From Methanothermococcus okinawensis (GTDB lineage: Archaea; AGJL01; Methanococci; Methanococcales; Methanococcaceae), in contig DQVU01000221.1 of assembly GCA_015661585.1 (NCBI GenBank), positions 1-12,234 on the forward strand: a stretch of DNA of 12,234 nt, in the 5' to 3' direction. The notes beneath the pieces were generated by a model. The model saw only the letters and a list, made by a program, of their open reading frames with translations. It searched no databases and had not been told where the DNA came from. The first letter of the stretch is position 1. Each line of letters opens with the position of its first letter. Of this stretch, positions 11,832 to 12,234 are shown in pieces. The translations under genes were made by a program, and so were the position numbers.

Positions 11832-12234
11832 ATGCTAAGTGTAAATTTAAAGGCACTCCCTATAGTGGAAGAAATGATAAAAAATAAGGAGGAATTAAAC
11901 ATAGAGGTAAAAACCTTGGAGAATGGGGCAAAGGTTATAGACTGTGGGGTAAATGTTCCCGGTAGTTTCGAGGCAGGTAAGGCTTTTACAAAGGTGTGTC
12001 TAGGTGGGTTGGCAGATGTTGGTATCGCCCTAGATGAGGGATTAAACAGCGAACTGACACTACCTTCTGTGAAGGTGATCACATCTCACCCTGCAGTAGC
12101 TACCTTAGGTTCCCAGAAGGCAGGTTGGGCTATAAAGGTTGGTAAGTACTTCGCCATGGGTTCAGGACCTGCCAGAGCCCTTGCAAAGATGCCTAAGAAT
12201 ACCTACGAGGAGATAGGGTACGAGGATGACGCCA
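11832..12234 (+). CDS. mch: Methenyltetrahydromethanopterin cyclohydrolase, N-terminal part (cut by window edge)
   Basis: Mch interconverts N5-formyl- and N5,N10-methenyl-tetrahydromethanopterin in the CO2-to-methane pathway, in the cytoplasm. The visible 134 codons, of about 320, start MLSVNLKALPIVEEMI and include the family blocks GVNVPGSFEAG, CLGGLADVGIAL, LPSVKVITSHPAVATLGSQKAGWAI and GSGPARALAKMP. The ATG follows GGGTGAT by 4 nt. The gene is intact as far as seen. It is the clearest sign in the window that the organism is a methanogen. Confidence 0.97.
   Translation, partial: MLSVNLKALPIVEEMIKNKEELNIEVKTLENGAKVIDCGVNVPGSFEAGKAFTKVCLGGLADVGIALDEGLNSELTLPSVKVITSHPAVATLGSQKAGWAIKVGKYFAMGSGPARALAKMPKNTYEEIGYEDDA

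Overview
The window reads as chromosomal DNA of a thermophilic or hyperthermophilic methanogen of the order Methanococcales (close to Methanocaldococcus, Methanotorris or Methanothermococcus). The evidence is the start of mch (a methanogenesis enzyme), archaeal ribosomal proteins L44e and S27e, archaeal PCNA, GINS and MCM, a SerA that closely resembles the M. jannaschii enzyme as I remember it, and heavy use of AGA/AGG and ATA codons. Spacers are very A+T rich and Shine-Dalgarno (SD) sites are mostly of the GGTGA(T) type.

Layout. Bases 1-1455 (minus) hold a PHP-domain phosphoesterase followed by aspS, whose SD overlaps the upstream stop codon. Bases 1456-2109 are an A+T-rich spacer with a 16-bp palindrome and an isolated island of roughly 40% G+C that looks like either a decayed gene or a structured RNA. 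Bases 2110-4965 (minus) hold a PCNA - GINS - L44e - S27e cluster, then hypE. Bases 4966-5685 are a divergent spacer with a compact, G+C-rich, long-range hairpin at about 5511-5578. Bases 5686-7696 (plus) hold serA and a half-size EamA-type transporter, facing a small helical protein gene (7706-7951, minus). Bases 8170-10323 (plus) hold a divergent MCM helicase paralogue. Bases 10639-10697 (plus) hold a textbook archaeal C/D box guide sRNA with its own TATA box. It is followed on the minus strand by a MrpF-like small membrane protein (10699-10965) and a UPF0216 gene coupled to a 58-aa membrane protein (11164-11735). The window ends inside mch, which is divergent from UPF0216.

Functionally, three replisome components (clamp, GINS, MCM) lie within 6 kb. 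The clamp and GINS share a tightly packed operon with two ribosomal proteins. The aspS product carries the residues of a non-discriminating AspRS, which fits tRNA-dependent asparagine formation. The best hidden signals are the C/D sRNA, whose D guide matches the A-loop of 23S rRNA over 12 nt, and the hairpin upstream of serA, which I cannot assign to a known family. No CRISPR array, tRNA, rRNA or intact mobile element was seen.
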